From a bacterium BMS3Bbin09 (GTDB lineage Bacteria; Nitrospirota; Thermodesulfovibrionia; UBA6902), in assembly GCA_002897915.1 (NCBI GenBank), contig BDTS01000060.1, positions 1-32,627 of the forward strand: 32,627 nt of DNA, read 5' to 3'. Position numbers and translations under genes: made by a program. Positions 8,422 through 16,737 of this stretch are shown here, in pieces. Position 1 is the stretch's first letter. Each line of letters starts with the position of its first letter. A model generated the notes under the pieces. It did not search any database. It saw only the letters and a program-made list of their open reading frames with translations, and had not been told where the DNA came from.

Positions 8422-9294
8422 ATGAGCAAGACAGATAAAGTATCACGCCGCGACATGATCAAGGCTGGCGGTGTTGTAGTCGCTGCTGCTGCAACAGGTC
8501 TATTGCCTGATGATGCGGAGGCCAAAAAGAAAAAGAGAAGGAAGAAGAAAAAGAAACTTCCCCACTGGGCGATGATAGTTGACCTCAGGAGATGCATCGG
8601 GTGCAGGGGATGCTGTATTGCGGACAAGGCGGAATATGGCGCTGCACTTGGACGGTTCAACACTGTTGTTAAAAACGTGGAATGGGGCAAATATCCCGAT
8701 CCTCAAAAACATTTCCTGCCGCGTCTCTGTAACCATTGCTCCGGTGATGAGAGCAAGGAATGGCAGGTACCGCCGTGCGTAGAAATATGCCCTGAGTCAA
8801 AGAGCGGCAAAAGACTAAAGATGGGCAAGGAAACATACAGGACAGGGGCCACTTATAAACGTCCTGACGGAATGATCCTGCTTGACCCGAAACTCTGTAT
8901 CGGCTGTTACAAGTGTATTGACGCATGCCCGTATGGGGTGCGCTCCCCTGACCCTAATGTTAAGCTGACCAGGCCTGACAGAGAAAAGGACTTCGGAGTC
9001 GGTAAATGTACCTTCTGTCGGCACCGCGTTGACAAAGGCATCGTGACTTCATGTGTAAACACCTGTCAGGGCAGGGCAAGGAACTTCGGCGATCTAAATG
9101 ACCCGAAAAGCGATGTTGCGAAACTCGCCAAAGAACATAAGCTGCTCGAAAACAGGGACAAATCAACGCTCCTGCCAAATATGAAGACAAATCCTAACGT
9201 CTTTTATATTGACCCTGACGGAGTGCTTGAACACTACAACAAGAAGCTCTCGAAAGAGACAAAATTTGCTGAGTTTAAATCAGCGTTTGAATAA
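8422..9294 (+). CDS. Tat-exported 4Fe-4S subunit of molybdopterin oxidoreductase, with Asp at a cluster position
   Basis: The 290-residue protein opens with a Tat signal (SRRDMIKAGG) and, just after it, a strongly basic stretch (residues 35-45, nearly all Lys/Arg). Cluster groups are CIGCRGC (58-64), CNHC with CVEIC, CIGCYKCIDAC, and CTFC with CVNTC. In the first group the fourth position is Asp 68, while a neighbouring Cys 65 is present; the protein encoded at 2911 has the normal cysteine there. The gene is followed after 24 bp by the molybdopterin subunit and almost certainly serves as its electron-transfer partner. An AGGAGG site supports ATG 8422. Confidence 0.88.
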   Translation: MSKTDKVSRRDMIKAGGVVVAAAATGLLPDDAEAKKKKRRKKKKKLPHWAMIVDLRRCIGCRGCCIADKAEYGAALGRFNTVVKNVEWGKYPDPQKHFLPRLCNHCSGDESKEWQVPPCVEICPESKSGKRLKMGKETYRTGATYKRPDGMILLDPKLCIGCYKCIDACPYGVRSPDPNVKLTRPDREKDFGVGKCTFCRHRVDKGIVTSCVNTCQGRARNFGDLNDPKSDVAKLAKEHKLLENRDKSTLLPNMKTNPNVFYIDPDGVLEHYNKKLSKETKFAEFKSAFE

Positions 9295-9318
9295 GATCAA
9301 TTGAAAGGAGAAGATAAA

Positions 9319-11838
9319 ATGGCAAATTTAACACGCCGGAACTTTATACAGTTAGGCATTGCAAGCGGAGCTCTCCTTGCTGCCGAAGAAGGCTTTATAT
9401 CACCGGCCTTAGCCGGCAGAGTAAAGTTAAAAAAAGGCGGCAAGGATTTTAACTTCAAGACAGATGCAGAGAGAACCGCCATTCCCACTGCCTGCTGGTC
9501 ATGTGTAACAAGATGTGCGGCAATGGGATTCGTGGAGGATGGCAGGCTGGTCAAGATGGAATCCAACCCCAAGTCTATAAGGACCTTGGGTAAAATGTGC
9601 GCAAAAGGACAGTCAGGTCCCAATGATGTTTACTTCCCGGACAGACTACTTTATCCGATGATACGTGTTGGCAAAAGGGGGGAGGGTAAATGGAAAAGGA
9701 TATCCTGGGACAACGCACTTGCAGAACTGACAGTACGTCTGAAAAAACTCCGCGACGATGGACATCCTGAAAAATTCATGTTCCATTACGGCAGGATGAA
9801 AGCAAGCTCCAGCAAACTGATAAAGAGTGTTTTTCTTGCAACTTACGGAACAAAAACAATTTCAGGACATACATCGATCTGCGAAGGTGGAAAATGGACA
9901 TCCCAGGAGCTTACTTGGGGCAAGCACTATGACAACTGGGACTTTGACAACACCAACTTCATACTGAATTTCGGAAGCAACGTACAGGAGGCCCATACCA
10001 ATCATATCCCGACATCACAGCGACTCATAAGGGCAAAGGTAGAGAGGGGAGTAAAGTCGGTAACCTTTGATGTAAGGTATTCAAACACAGCCGCAAAATC
10101 TGATGAATGGATACCAATCAAACCGGGAACAGACGGTGCGGTTGCCCTCGCCATGTGTAATGTAATAATGCAGAACGATCTTTATGACAAGTCGTTCTTC
10201 AAATTCATCAGGGCTACAGAAAATGTCAATGCCTCAAATGATGAAAAGATAGCAACGCTCAAGGCACACCTTAAACAATATACACCACAGTGGGCGGAGA
10301 AGATAAGCGGAGTGAGCGCCGCAAAGATTGAATCCATCGCAAAGGAATTTGCAAAGACAAAACCGGCAGTTGTAATAAATTACAGAGGGTCCGTAGCCCA
10401 CTACAACGGTAATGACACAGAGCGGGCGTGCCAGATGCTTGCCGCAATAACAGGCAACATAGACAACCCGGGCGGCAGATGCAGGGGAGTGGGACCTAAG
10501 TGGAAATACCCGAAGGGACCAAAGAACAAACCCAAGGCAAAGAAGCTGAAGCTGGCCCACGGCTTCCCGGGAACAATAGCATACCCGAATCATGGAGTAT
10601 GCCAGCAGGTATTGCCGATGATCAAAGACGGCAAGGCGGGAAGACCTGAGATATACATGTGGTACTGCTACAACCCTGTCTATGCAAATGGTGACAACCA
10701 GGGTAACATTGATGTGCTGAAAGACGAGAAGATGATCCCATTTACTGTGACTTCCAATATTGTCTATGACGAATCCAGCAAACTGGCTGACATGATACTG
10801 CCGGATGCGACTTATCTGGAAAGATGGGACTGGGAAGATATGGTCGATCCTAACCAGATCGGAGAGCATTATATCCGCCAGGCCCTGATCAAACCGCTTG
10901 GAGAGGCCAGGGACCTTGGAGATGTAGTCATAGAGCTGGCAGAGAAGATGGGAATGCCGCTTGGAGTCGGCGCTTCAAAAGAGGAGTTTGTGAAAAAGTC
11001 ACATGAAATGACAGCCAAGGCAGTAAAAGGCTTTCCCGGCTTTGACTACATGAAAAAACATGGAGTCTGGCATGACAAGAACGCCAAGCCTAAATACTAC
11101 TCGCACAAAAAGGAAATCAAGGCCGATAAACTGAAAGGCGCAATTCTTGACGAGGCAACCGGCGTATACTGGGACCCGCATAAGGCCCATGCCAAACATC
11201 CTGAAGAGGGATATGCCAAGACCAAAAAGGCATACAAAGGCTATGTAGGGCAGAAGATGGGAGACAAAGTCTACAAGGGTTTCCCGCCCGACAAGGTCAA
11301 CAAGACCGGGTACCTGGAGCTTTACTCCGCACTATTGAAAATGAAAGGCCATCCGGCCCTTCCAACATACGTTCCGGTACCGGAGCATGAGAAGATGAAG
11401 TCTGATGAGCTAGTTCTCACTACTTACAAGGTTGCCGTACATGTACATTCAAGGAGCACCCACAGAAAATGGCTCGCTGAGGTCTATCATGACAATCCCG
11501 GATGGATCAATCCAAAAACTGCGGGGGCACGCGGCATAAAGGACGGGGACAAGATCAAGGTCAAATCAAAAATCGGTGAGATTGTAACCAAAGCGCATGT
11601 TACAGAAAAGATAGTCCCCGGGATTATAGCAATCTCTCACCATGTAGGACGAGAAGAATCGGGAAGATATGCTTCAGGTAAAAAGTCACCGTTTGCACAT
11701 GATAATGACCCCGACCTCAAGAGGATATTCTGGAAAGCACATGGAGTGCATCCAAACTGGATAATACCCAATTCACCTGACCCCATAAACGGCCAGCAGT
11801 GCTGGATGGATACGGTGGTTACTGTTTCAAAGGCATAG
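9319..11838 (+). CDS. Molybdopterin oxidoreductase catalytic subunit (DMSO reductase family, Psr/Phs/Ttr/Arr-like)
   Basis: ATG 9319 follows AAAGGAG and begins a Tat signal (TRRNFIQLG); an in-frame TTG at 9301 lies before that ribosome site. The 839-residue product has a four-cysteine [4Fe-4S] site (Cys 59, 62, 66, 94), then the large Mo-bis-PGD domains and a C-terminal guanine-dinucleotide binding domain. The segment GHTSICEGGKW places Cys 188 where the molybdenum ligand is expected, as in polysulfide, thiosulfate, tetrathionate and arsenate reductases rather than in Ser- or Asp-ligated enzymes. Paired with the upstream FeS subunit and the downstream TorD-like chaperone, it forms a periplasmic enzyme. 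Substrate is not decided; sulfur compounds are favoured by family likeness and by the rhodanese nearby. Confidence 0.88.
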   Translation: MANLTRRNFIQLGIASGALLAAEEGFISPALAGRVKLKKGGKDFNFKTDAERTAIPTACWSCVTRCAAMGFVEDGRLVKMESNPKSIRTLGKMCAKGQSGPNDVYFPDRLLYPMIRVGKRGEGKWKRISWDNALAELTVRLKKLRDDGHPEKFMFHYGRMKASSSKLIKSVFLATYGTKTISGHTSICEGGKWTSQELTWGKHYDNWDFDNTNFILNFGSNVQEAHTNHIPTSQRLIRAKVERGVKSVTFDVRYSNTAAKSDEWIPIKPGTDGAVALAMCNVIMQNDLYDKSFFKFIRATENVNASNDEKIATLKAHLKQYTPQWAEKISGVSAAKIESIAKEFAKTKPAVVINYRGSVAHYNGNDTERACQMLAAITGNIDNPGGRCRGVGPKWKYPKGPKNKPKAKKLKLAHGFPGTIAYPNHGVCQQVLPMIKDGKAGRPEIYMWYCYNPVYANGDNQGNIDVLKDEKMIPFTVTSNIVYDESSKLADMILPDATYLERWDWEDMVDPNQIGEHYIRQALIKPLGEARDLGDVVIELAEKMGMPLGVGASKEEFVKKSHEMTAKAVKGFPGFDYMKKHGVWHDKNAKPKYYSHKKEIKADKLKGAILDEATGVYWDPHKAHAKHPEEGYAKTKKAYKGYVGQKMGDKVYKGFPPDKVNKTGYLELYSALLKMKGHPALPTYVPVPEHEKMKSDELVLTTYKVAVHVHSRSTHRKWLAEVYHDNPGWINPKTAGARGIKDGDKIKVKSKIGEIVTKAHVTEKIVPGIIAISHHVGREESGRYASGKKSPFAHDNDPDLKRIFWKAHGVHPNWIIPNSPDPINGQQCWMDTVVTVSKA

Positions 11839-11865
11839 AATCATCACATTTGTGTTCACCTGTAT

Positions 11866-11893
11866 GTAGGGGCAATTTATGAATTGCCCCTAC
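11866..11893. repeat. Inverted repeat in the GTAGGGGC family
   Basis: GTAGGGGCAATT (11866-11877) and AATTGCCCCTAC (11882-11893) are perfect 12-bp arms with a 4-nt loop. It lies in the 77-bp gap between the molybdopterin subunit and the chaperone gene and shares the GTAGGGGC edge with the repeats at 275 and 30315. A stable hairpin here could adjust expression of the chaperone relative to the enzyme. Confidence 0.65.
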
Positions 11894-11915
11894 GGGGTTG
11901 AGAAGATATTCCAAT

Positions 11916-12608
11916 ATGAAAAAAAGCTCGAAACTAAACAATATGATCGAAACAACCAGACAGAGAAGCAATATCTACAGGCTGCTCGCTCTTATTTACC
12001 GTACTGAAATTACCAAAGCATTACTGAAACATATCAGAGACCCGAAGTTTCTTTCCATATTATCAGACATGGGCGCTGAACTGGAGGATGATTTCTTAAA
12101 GGGTCCTGAGGACAATTTGATAGAAGTCCTTGCTGTTGAGTACGCAAGACTGTTCTTGGGGCCCGACAAACACATCTCTCCCCATGAGTCTGTACATCAC
12201 GAAAGAGGCGACGGCGACTGGGGGACTCTCTGGGGCAAGTCAACTGTTGAAGTAAAGAACTTTATTGAGACATCAGGCCTTGAGTATAAATCCGACTACC
12301 TCGGGATGCCCGACCATATAAGCGTAGAACTGGAGTTTATGAATCAGGCTGCCGGGCGTGAGGCACAGGCCCGTGAAGAAAATGATAATGATGGGGTGCT
12401 CTGCTGCCTGAAGATGGAAAAGAAATTTATCGACGAACACCTGACAAAATGGCTTCCCGTTTTCTGCAAAAAAATTATTTCTGAAGCAAAATTGCCCTTT
12501 TACAGGGAAATGGCAAGAATAACCAATAATTTCATTGAATTTGAAAAAGATGAAATTAACAGGTATATCGCAGAGGCAGAAAAAGAAGAGACTTCTCAAG
12601 TCAGTTAA
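11916..12608 (+). CDS. TorD/DmsD-family molybdoenzyme maturation chaperone
   Basis: I take ATG 11916 as the start (230 residues); an in-frame TTG at 11898 is possible, and neither has a strong ribosome site. The all-helical protein shows TorD features: YARLFLGP near the first third, then ESVHHERGDGD, and the family-typical PDHISVELEFM stretch. These cytoplasmic chaperones bind the Tat signal of a molybdoenzyme and hold it until cofactor is inserted. Its partner is very likely the enzyme encoded just upstream. There is no membrane segment or signal peptide. Confidence 0.88.
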   Translation: MKKSSKLNNMIETTRQRSNIYRLLALIYRTEITKALLKHIRDPKFLSILSDMGAELEDDFLKGPEDNLIEVLAVEYARLFLGPDKHISPHESVHHERGDGDWGTLWGKSTVEVKNFIETSGLEYKSDYLGMPDHISVELEFMNQAAGREAQAREENDNDGVLCCLKMEKKFIDEHLTKWLPVFCKKIISEAKLPFYREMARITNNFIEFEKDEINRYIAEAEKEETSQVS

Positions 12609-12647
12609 GGCTGAATTGCTTTAAAAGGGCATTACTCACCCTTATTT

Positions 12648-13478
12648 ATGATGATAAAATGGACAATGAGGCAATCACTTCTAATAATATTACTCCTGAT
12701 ATTCTCAATCATATCTCCTCAAGGCAATGTTCTGTCCGCACAAAATAATGGCAAGCTGCTTCAAGCCGTAAAAAAAGACAATGTTGATCTTCCCTATAAC
12801 AGTAAGTGGGGCTGGCACAAAGTGCACAGGAAACCCCTGAAGGTGTTTAAAATAGGGAAGTCACCTTTTGCACCCTCCCGTAAAATAGATGTCTGTTTCA
12901 AGTGCCACCAGAAAAATAATTACAGGATCTGTGACCCTCACACCCAGATCAATGAAAACGGAAAGATTATCGTAGAAAAGTGTTTATACTGCCATCAGGA
13001 AAAGCCTGATGAAAAAGTTGCGGCTTTTGACAAATACCGTTCCGAAGTGAAATTCAATCGCAATATTGAAATGATATGCGTGGGATGCCATAGCGGCACT
13101 CAATATCAAAATGCACACCCTTTAAATGCCAACCACCTGCGAAAACCGTCTGATGAGATGTTATCAATGATGAAAAGAACAGAAAAACAGTTCGACATAA
13201 TACTTCCGCTTAACCTGGATGGAAAGATAATGTGCGCTACCTGTCATAATCCGCATCAAAAAGGCGTAATACCCGAGGAAAGGGGAGCAGCAGGAGGCGC
13301 GAGTGAGAAAAACAGGATCCGTCTGCCAGGTCAGGTTGAGAGCGCCATAACAAAAGAGGGAAAAGAGGAATATATGACCCGCATGTCCGGTGTGAAAGAC
13401 AGAATATGTTTGGCATGTCATAAAGACAAAGAGATACAAAAGATACAACCTGAAAGATCCATCTATAACATGCGATAG
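12648..13478 (+). CDS. Secreted pentaheme c-type cytochrome
   Basis: The 276-residue protein has a signal peptide (about 8-32) and five CXXCH motifs: CFKC, CLYC, CVGC, CATC and CLAC, each followed by H. The fourth lies in a CATCHNPHQKG context, common in multiheme cytochromes with repeated CXXCH...PH units. It closes the molybdoenzyme gene group, 39 bp after the chaperone, and is probably a periplasmic electron acceptor or donor for the enzyme. Several in-frame ATGs lie at the 5' end; the first (12648) keeps the whole signal peptide. No downstream terminator was recognised. Confidence 0.82.
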   Translation: MMIKWTMRQSLLIILLLIFSIISPQGNVLSAQNNGKLLQAVKKDNVDLPYNSKWGWHKVHRKPLKVFKIGKSPFAPSRKIDVCFKCHQKNNYRICDPHTQINENGKIIVEKCLYCHQEKPDEKVAAFDKYRSEVKFNRNIEMICVGCHSGTQYQNAHPLNANHLRKPSDEMLSMMKRTEKQFDIILPLNLDGKIMCATCHNPHQKGVIPEERGAAGGASEKNRIRLPGQVESAITKEGKEEYMTRMSGVKDRICLACHKDKEIQKIQPERSIYNMR

Positions 13479-13826
13479 TTATTCGAACAGCTTTTTTGTA
13501 TATTATTACTGCCTTTTTGAAGATTTGTTTTCTTCCATCACACCCGTATCCCCGTCATATCTCTTCCTTTCCAGAGACAATATGCCCTTAAAAGCAAAAT
13601 CAGTAATGACCGGATCACGAAAAAGTATAGTAATCTTTTAACTATTTATTGCTTGACATAAAGCTCCAGAAAATGTAACTTACTAAAAGATTGAAAATTT
13701 GCTTTAAAAAGAATAACTTATAGCTTTATAAACATGCTTTATGTATACCTGTTGGAATTAAAGTATTTTTCAGAAAAATAGATCTAAATTAAGATATTTC
13801 TGAAATATAATTAAGGAGGGATAGAT
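13479..13826. other. 348-bp intergenic region before the first cytochrome cassette
   Basis: AT-rich, with no gene seen. It holds a candidate promoter (13653-13681) and ends in the strong ribosome site AAGGAGGG (13813-13820) of the next gene, so the cassette starting at 13827 is probably its own transcription unit. Confidence 0.6.
13653..13681 (+). promoter_or_regulatory. Candidate sigma-70-type promoter
   Basis: TTGACA (13653-13658) is a perfect -35 hexamer. After a 17-bp spacer comes TAACTT (13676-13681), a poor -10 match. The position, about 150 bp before the cassette, is suitable, but AT-rich sequence gives many chance matches. Confidence 0.35.
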
Positions 13827-14900
13827 TTGAAACTGCAAAAATTCGTTATAAAAACTTCTTTATTCCTTGCATTATTACTTCTGCTCTCATCCACCGGTTT
13901 TCAAGCACAAGCCGCTGACAAAGAAAACTGCTTAATGTGACACAAGTACCGTCAGATCGGTCGGATCGACGAACTTGGGATAAAGAGAGTTTACTACGTT
14001 AACGAGAATATCTACGCCAACACGACACACAGGAACGTGCCATGCAGGGACTGCCACACATATATCACAAAGATACCGCATGACCCTGTAACAGAAGAGG
14101 TCAACTGCTCTAATGAATGCCACATCAAGCCGCCTTTCTCAAAAGAGAACTTTTCACATAAAAAGATTATCAAGATATACAACAAGAGCGTTCACGGCAT
14201 CAAGAAAAACGACTCCGAAGAGCTGAAGGCCGCAAAGCCCTACTGTAAATACTGTCACCTCAACCCCATATACACAAGGGTCGAAGAAGGCAGGATCAAT
14301 TTCGAAGTAACTCTCAAACGTTGCTTGAACTGCCACGAAAGAAAAGGCGTGACCCAGGCATACAAGCACATTACTCACCGTCTGCGTCACAAGACCTCGC
14401 GTTCACCGCAGCAGATCGTACAGCTCTGTTCCAAGAACTGCCACGCGAACATCCCATTGATGGAAAAGCTCAAGGTCTCAAAAGAGAGCCATGAAGCGGT
14501 CGAGACCTATAACGAATCGATCCATGGCAAGGCAGTAGCGCTCGGTTCGCAGGAAGCGGCTGACTGTGTAAGCTGTCATGCCACCTCAGCGATCCATGAC
14601 ATCTATAAAAAAGATGAAAAAGAATCGACCGTCAACAAAGACAATCTTATAAAGACCTGTAATCAGTGCCACAAGAATGTCAACGACAGGTTTGTTCAGA
14701 TCGACGTACACTCAGGCATTGAGCGCCATGAAAAACCACTACTGTATTACGCAAAGATTATACTCGGATACGTATTTTACGGGTCCGTCTTCAGCCTTAT
14801 CGGCCTAGCAATGCTCGAGTCATACGGCAGAAGAAAAGACGGGATAGCCATGCAGATCAGGAAAGGTACATCATGGCACGGTAAATCGAGACGCAAGTAA
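13827..14900 (+). CDS. Eight-heme c-type cytochrome with in-frame TGA at the second Cys of heme motif 1 (possible selenoprotein)
   Basis: The reading frame starts at TTG 13827, six bases after AAGGAGGG, and runs to TAA 14898-14900 with a single interruption, TGA 13938-13940 (codon 38). Read through, it gives 357 residues: signal peptide (about 8-30), eight heme sites and a C-terminal membrane helix (about 308-330). Site 1 is Cys35-Leu-Met-TGA-His39; the others are CRDCH, CSNECH, CKYCH, CLNCH, CSKNCH, CVSCH and CNQCH. The paralogue at 20183 reads CLLCH at site 1 (TGT) and aligns on both sides of the TGA, so the region is truly coding. A hairpin like a bacterial selenocysteine insertion element follows. 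If the TGA is a true stop, the only downstream start is GTG 14037, which gives a product without signal peptide or heme 1. A mutation or base-call error remains possible. Confidence 0.75.
13938..13971 (+). promoter_or_regulatory. TGA codon plus SECIS-like hairpin
   Basis: Ten bases downstream of TGA (13938-13940), CGTC (13950-13953) pairs with GACG (13968-13971) and GATC (13955-13958) pairs with GATC (13964-13967), leaving A 13954 as the only bulge and GGTCG (13959-13963) as the loop. The loop begins 19 nt after the TGA. In the E. coli fdhF selenocysteine element, as I know it, the GGUC loop also begins 19 nt after the UGA, and a single 5'-side base bulges. The paralogue, which has TGT at this codon, lacks such an 8-bp stem. 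Confidence 0.5.
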
Positions 14901-14945
14901 ATAGAAACTTAAGATATATTTTATATGTAAGGTTAAGGAGGAATA

Positions 14946-15815
14946 ATGGCAACTGAAAATATTCCGGCTTCTTCTGAAGCAATAGGGCCTGAAGAAGATT
15001 TCACATATGTCGAAGGCGTCGGGAAGATCCCAAGAGACATATATAAATATGTAAAGTCAGATCCCCTGGGAGATCTACCCAGATACTCGTACCATATAGT
15101 AATACAGCATTTTGTTACATTTGTGACCTTTCTGGTTCTGGCTGCAACAGGTCTAACACTGCATTTTGCCGATCTCTGGTGGGCACCGATAATAATGAAA
15201 CTCTTCGGCGGCATTGACATGGCAAGAGTGATCCATAGGGTCGCGGCATTCTTAATGGTAGTAGCGAGTATATACCATATCTCCACTATCTTAGGCGGTA
15301 CTTTCTATAAGATCATGAAAAAACAGTTCGACTTCAGAAGGACACAGATCCCGTGCTTAAAAGACGCCCGGGACATAGTGCATGACATCAAGTACTTTCT
15401 CGGAAAAGAAAAAAACCGGCCCAAGATGGAGAAATTCATGTACAAGCAAAAACTCCATTACATAGCGATCTTATGGGGGACATTTGTCCTGGTCTCAGCA
15501 GGGACAACCCTGCTCTTTCCCGAACTAATGGCGACGATATGGCCTAACCCCCGCTTTGCTCAGGACCTTGCAAGGCTTATGCACGCTGACGAAGCGATCA
15601 TGGCCATTACAGTTATAGTTTTCTGGCACTGGTCGAACGTGCACCTCGTGCCCGGAAGGTTCCCGCTCCAGTGGTCTTTTTTAACTGGCAAGATCACAAG
15701 GGAACACCAGATAGAAGAACATTTTTTGGAATATATAAGAAATCTCGATGAGTTCCCTGAGGAAAAGGAATACATCAAAAAAGTTCTAAAAGAAAAAGGA
15801 TTCGAGACTAATTAA
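14946..15815 (+). CDS. Di-heme-type cytochrome b, formate dehydrogenase gamma/Ni-hydrogenase b-type family (cassette 1)
   Basis: The 289-residue protein has four predicted membrane helices with histidines in positions typical of the cytochrome b561/FdnI/HydC group: QHFVTFVTF, IHRVAAF with YHI in helix 2, HYIAILWG, and the last helix with HADEAIM and FWHWSNVHL. It would carry two b hemes across the membrane and exchange electrons with quinone. The start at 14946 follows AAGGAGG. It lies between an anchored eight-heme and an anchored triheme cytochrome, both of which could meet it on the periplasmic face. The paralogue is encoded at 21229. Confidence 0.87.
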   Translation: MATENIPASSEAIGPEEDFTYVEGVGKIPRDIYKYVKSDPLGDLPRYSYHIVIQHFVTFVTFLVLAATGLTLHFADLWWAPIIMKLFGGIDMARVIHRVAAFLMVVASIYHISTILGGTFYKIMKKQFDFRRTQIPCLKDARDIVHDIKYFLGKEKNRPKMEKFMYKQKLHYIAILWGTFVLVSAGTTLLFPELMATIWPNPRFAQDLARLMHADEAIMAITVIVFWHWSNVHLVPGRFPLQWSFLTGKITREHQIEEHFLEYIRNLDEFPEEKEYIKKVLKEKGFETN

Positions 15816-15829
15816 AGGAGGTTACCCAA

Positions 15830-16657
15830 GTGCCAGGCGAACCAAAGAGACTAGAACATCCCAAATCAGTTTACCTAATTGGGTTTATATTTAAGATAAT
15901 AACACTTACCGTTATGATAGCGGTCATTTACCAGATAACCTTTTCACCTCACGGCCCCGCTGTTCTGGTGCCCATACAGAAAAAGATCGCGGAAGGACAG
16001 AAGTCTGCGATCCTGGATGAAGTCAAAAAACATGAAGAGTATGAGAAACACAGGCATTTTCATAATATAGTCGAATATCCGCAGCTCCCTGAGAACATGA
16101 GACCGGTATGTTATATCTGCCACTCAAATTATCCGCACAGCAAGAACAAAAAAGTGAGGGCGCTGCTGAACATGCATACGCAGTTCTTTGTATGTGAGAC
16201 ATGCCATATAGAACCCAAAAAAGGTATGGATGTCATTTACAAGTGGTATAATCCTTATGACCCGAATCCGAAAGGGCCTTTCTTCGGCACAAGCTATGAC
16301 CCGGAGACAGGCAACCTGATCGAGGTGAGTGACTACTTCTCTAAAATAGCTCCCTACTTCGTTAAAGGGGATAAATATGAGTCCGCAATCCAGATACAGG
16401 ACAGCGCCCTCGCACAGGATTACGCAAAGGTCAAGGACCAGCTCACCCCTGAACAGAGGGACAATGTTAAAAAGAAGTTTCACATAAACATTAAACCTAA
16501 GGGGCATGAATGCAAGGTGTGCCATTCGAAGAAGAGCATACTTGAGTTCAAGAAGCTCGGGTTTACACCGAACAGGACAGTTGATATACAGCAGTTAAAC
16601 ATAACGGGATTGGTTACAAAGTATGAAAAGTTCTACATACCTAACCTGTTTAAATAA
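15830..16657 (+). CDS. Membrane-anchored triheme c-type cytochrome (cassette 1)
   Basis: The start is GTG 15830, after AAAGGAGG, 14 bp behind the cytochrome b gene. The 275-residue product has one N-terminal membrane anchor (about 15-36) and three CXXCH motifs: CYICH, CETCH and CKVCH. The block LLNMHTQFFVCETCH is shared with the paralogue at 22062 (FLNMHTFFVGCQTCH), which shows the two belong to one family. Likely role: periplasmic acceptor or donor for the neighbouring cytochrome b. I do not recognise a named family beyond multiheme cytochrome c. Confidence 0.82.
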   Translation: MPGEPKRLEHPKSVYLIGFIFKIITLTVMIAVIYQITFSPHGPAVLVPIQKKIAEGQKSAILDEVKKHEEYEKHRHFHNIVEYPQLPENMRPVCYICHSNYPHSKNKKVRALLNMHTQFFVCETCHIEPKKGMDVIYKWYNPYDPNPKGPFFGTSYDPETGNLIEVSDYFSKIAPYFVKGDKYESAIQIQDSALAQDYAKVKDQLTPEQRDNVKKKFHINIKPKGHECKVCHSKKSILEFKKLGFTPNRTVDIQQLNITGLVTKYEKFYIPNLFK

Positions 16658-16707
16658 AGCCGAATTAAGCGGTCCGCCTGAGGCGGATCCGCTTCAATGA
16701 GACTTAT
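16655..16707 (+). repeat. Dispersed intergenic element, copy A
   Basis: TAAAGCCGAATTAAGCGG (16655-16672) and CCGCTTCAATGAGACTTAT (16689-16707) flank a central TCCGCCTGAGGCGGA palindrome. Both flanks recur in reverse orientation at 31297-31343 with a different centre. The element begins at the stop codon of the triheme cytochrome. Confidence 0.75.
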
Positions 16708-16737
16708 GCTTGTGGTATAAAATCTGAAAAAGTTTAA

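Noticed and set aside
9319-11838. Molybdoenzyme as a formate dehydrogenase or nitrate reductase.
   Set aside because: The ligand region GHTSICEGGKW fits Cys-ligated sulfur/arsenic-type enzymes better; no NarG-type Asp signature or FdhF-type U/C-H-G-P motif was seen.
13938-13940. TGA recoded genome-wide (for example as Trp or Gly).
   Set aside because: TGA serves as a normal stop at 3799-3801, 8304-8306 and 24044-24046, with new genes starting beside it, and the position needs Cys rather than Trp or Gly.
13940-14037. A frameshift after the TGA, making the eight-heme gene a multiply damaged pseudogene.
   Set aside because: Codons read straight through from 13827 to 14900 in one frame; the reverse-strand reading of 13932-14123 also confirms the GGGATAAAG sequence. 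Only the TGA interrupts the gene.
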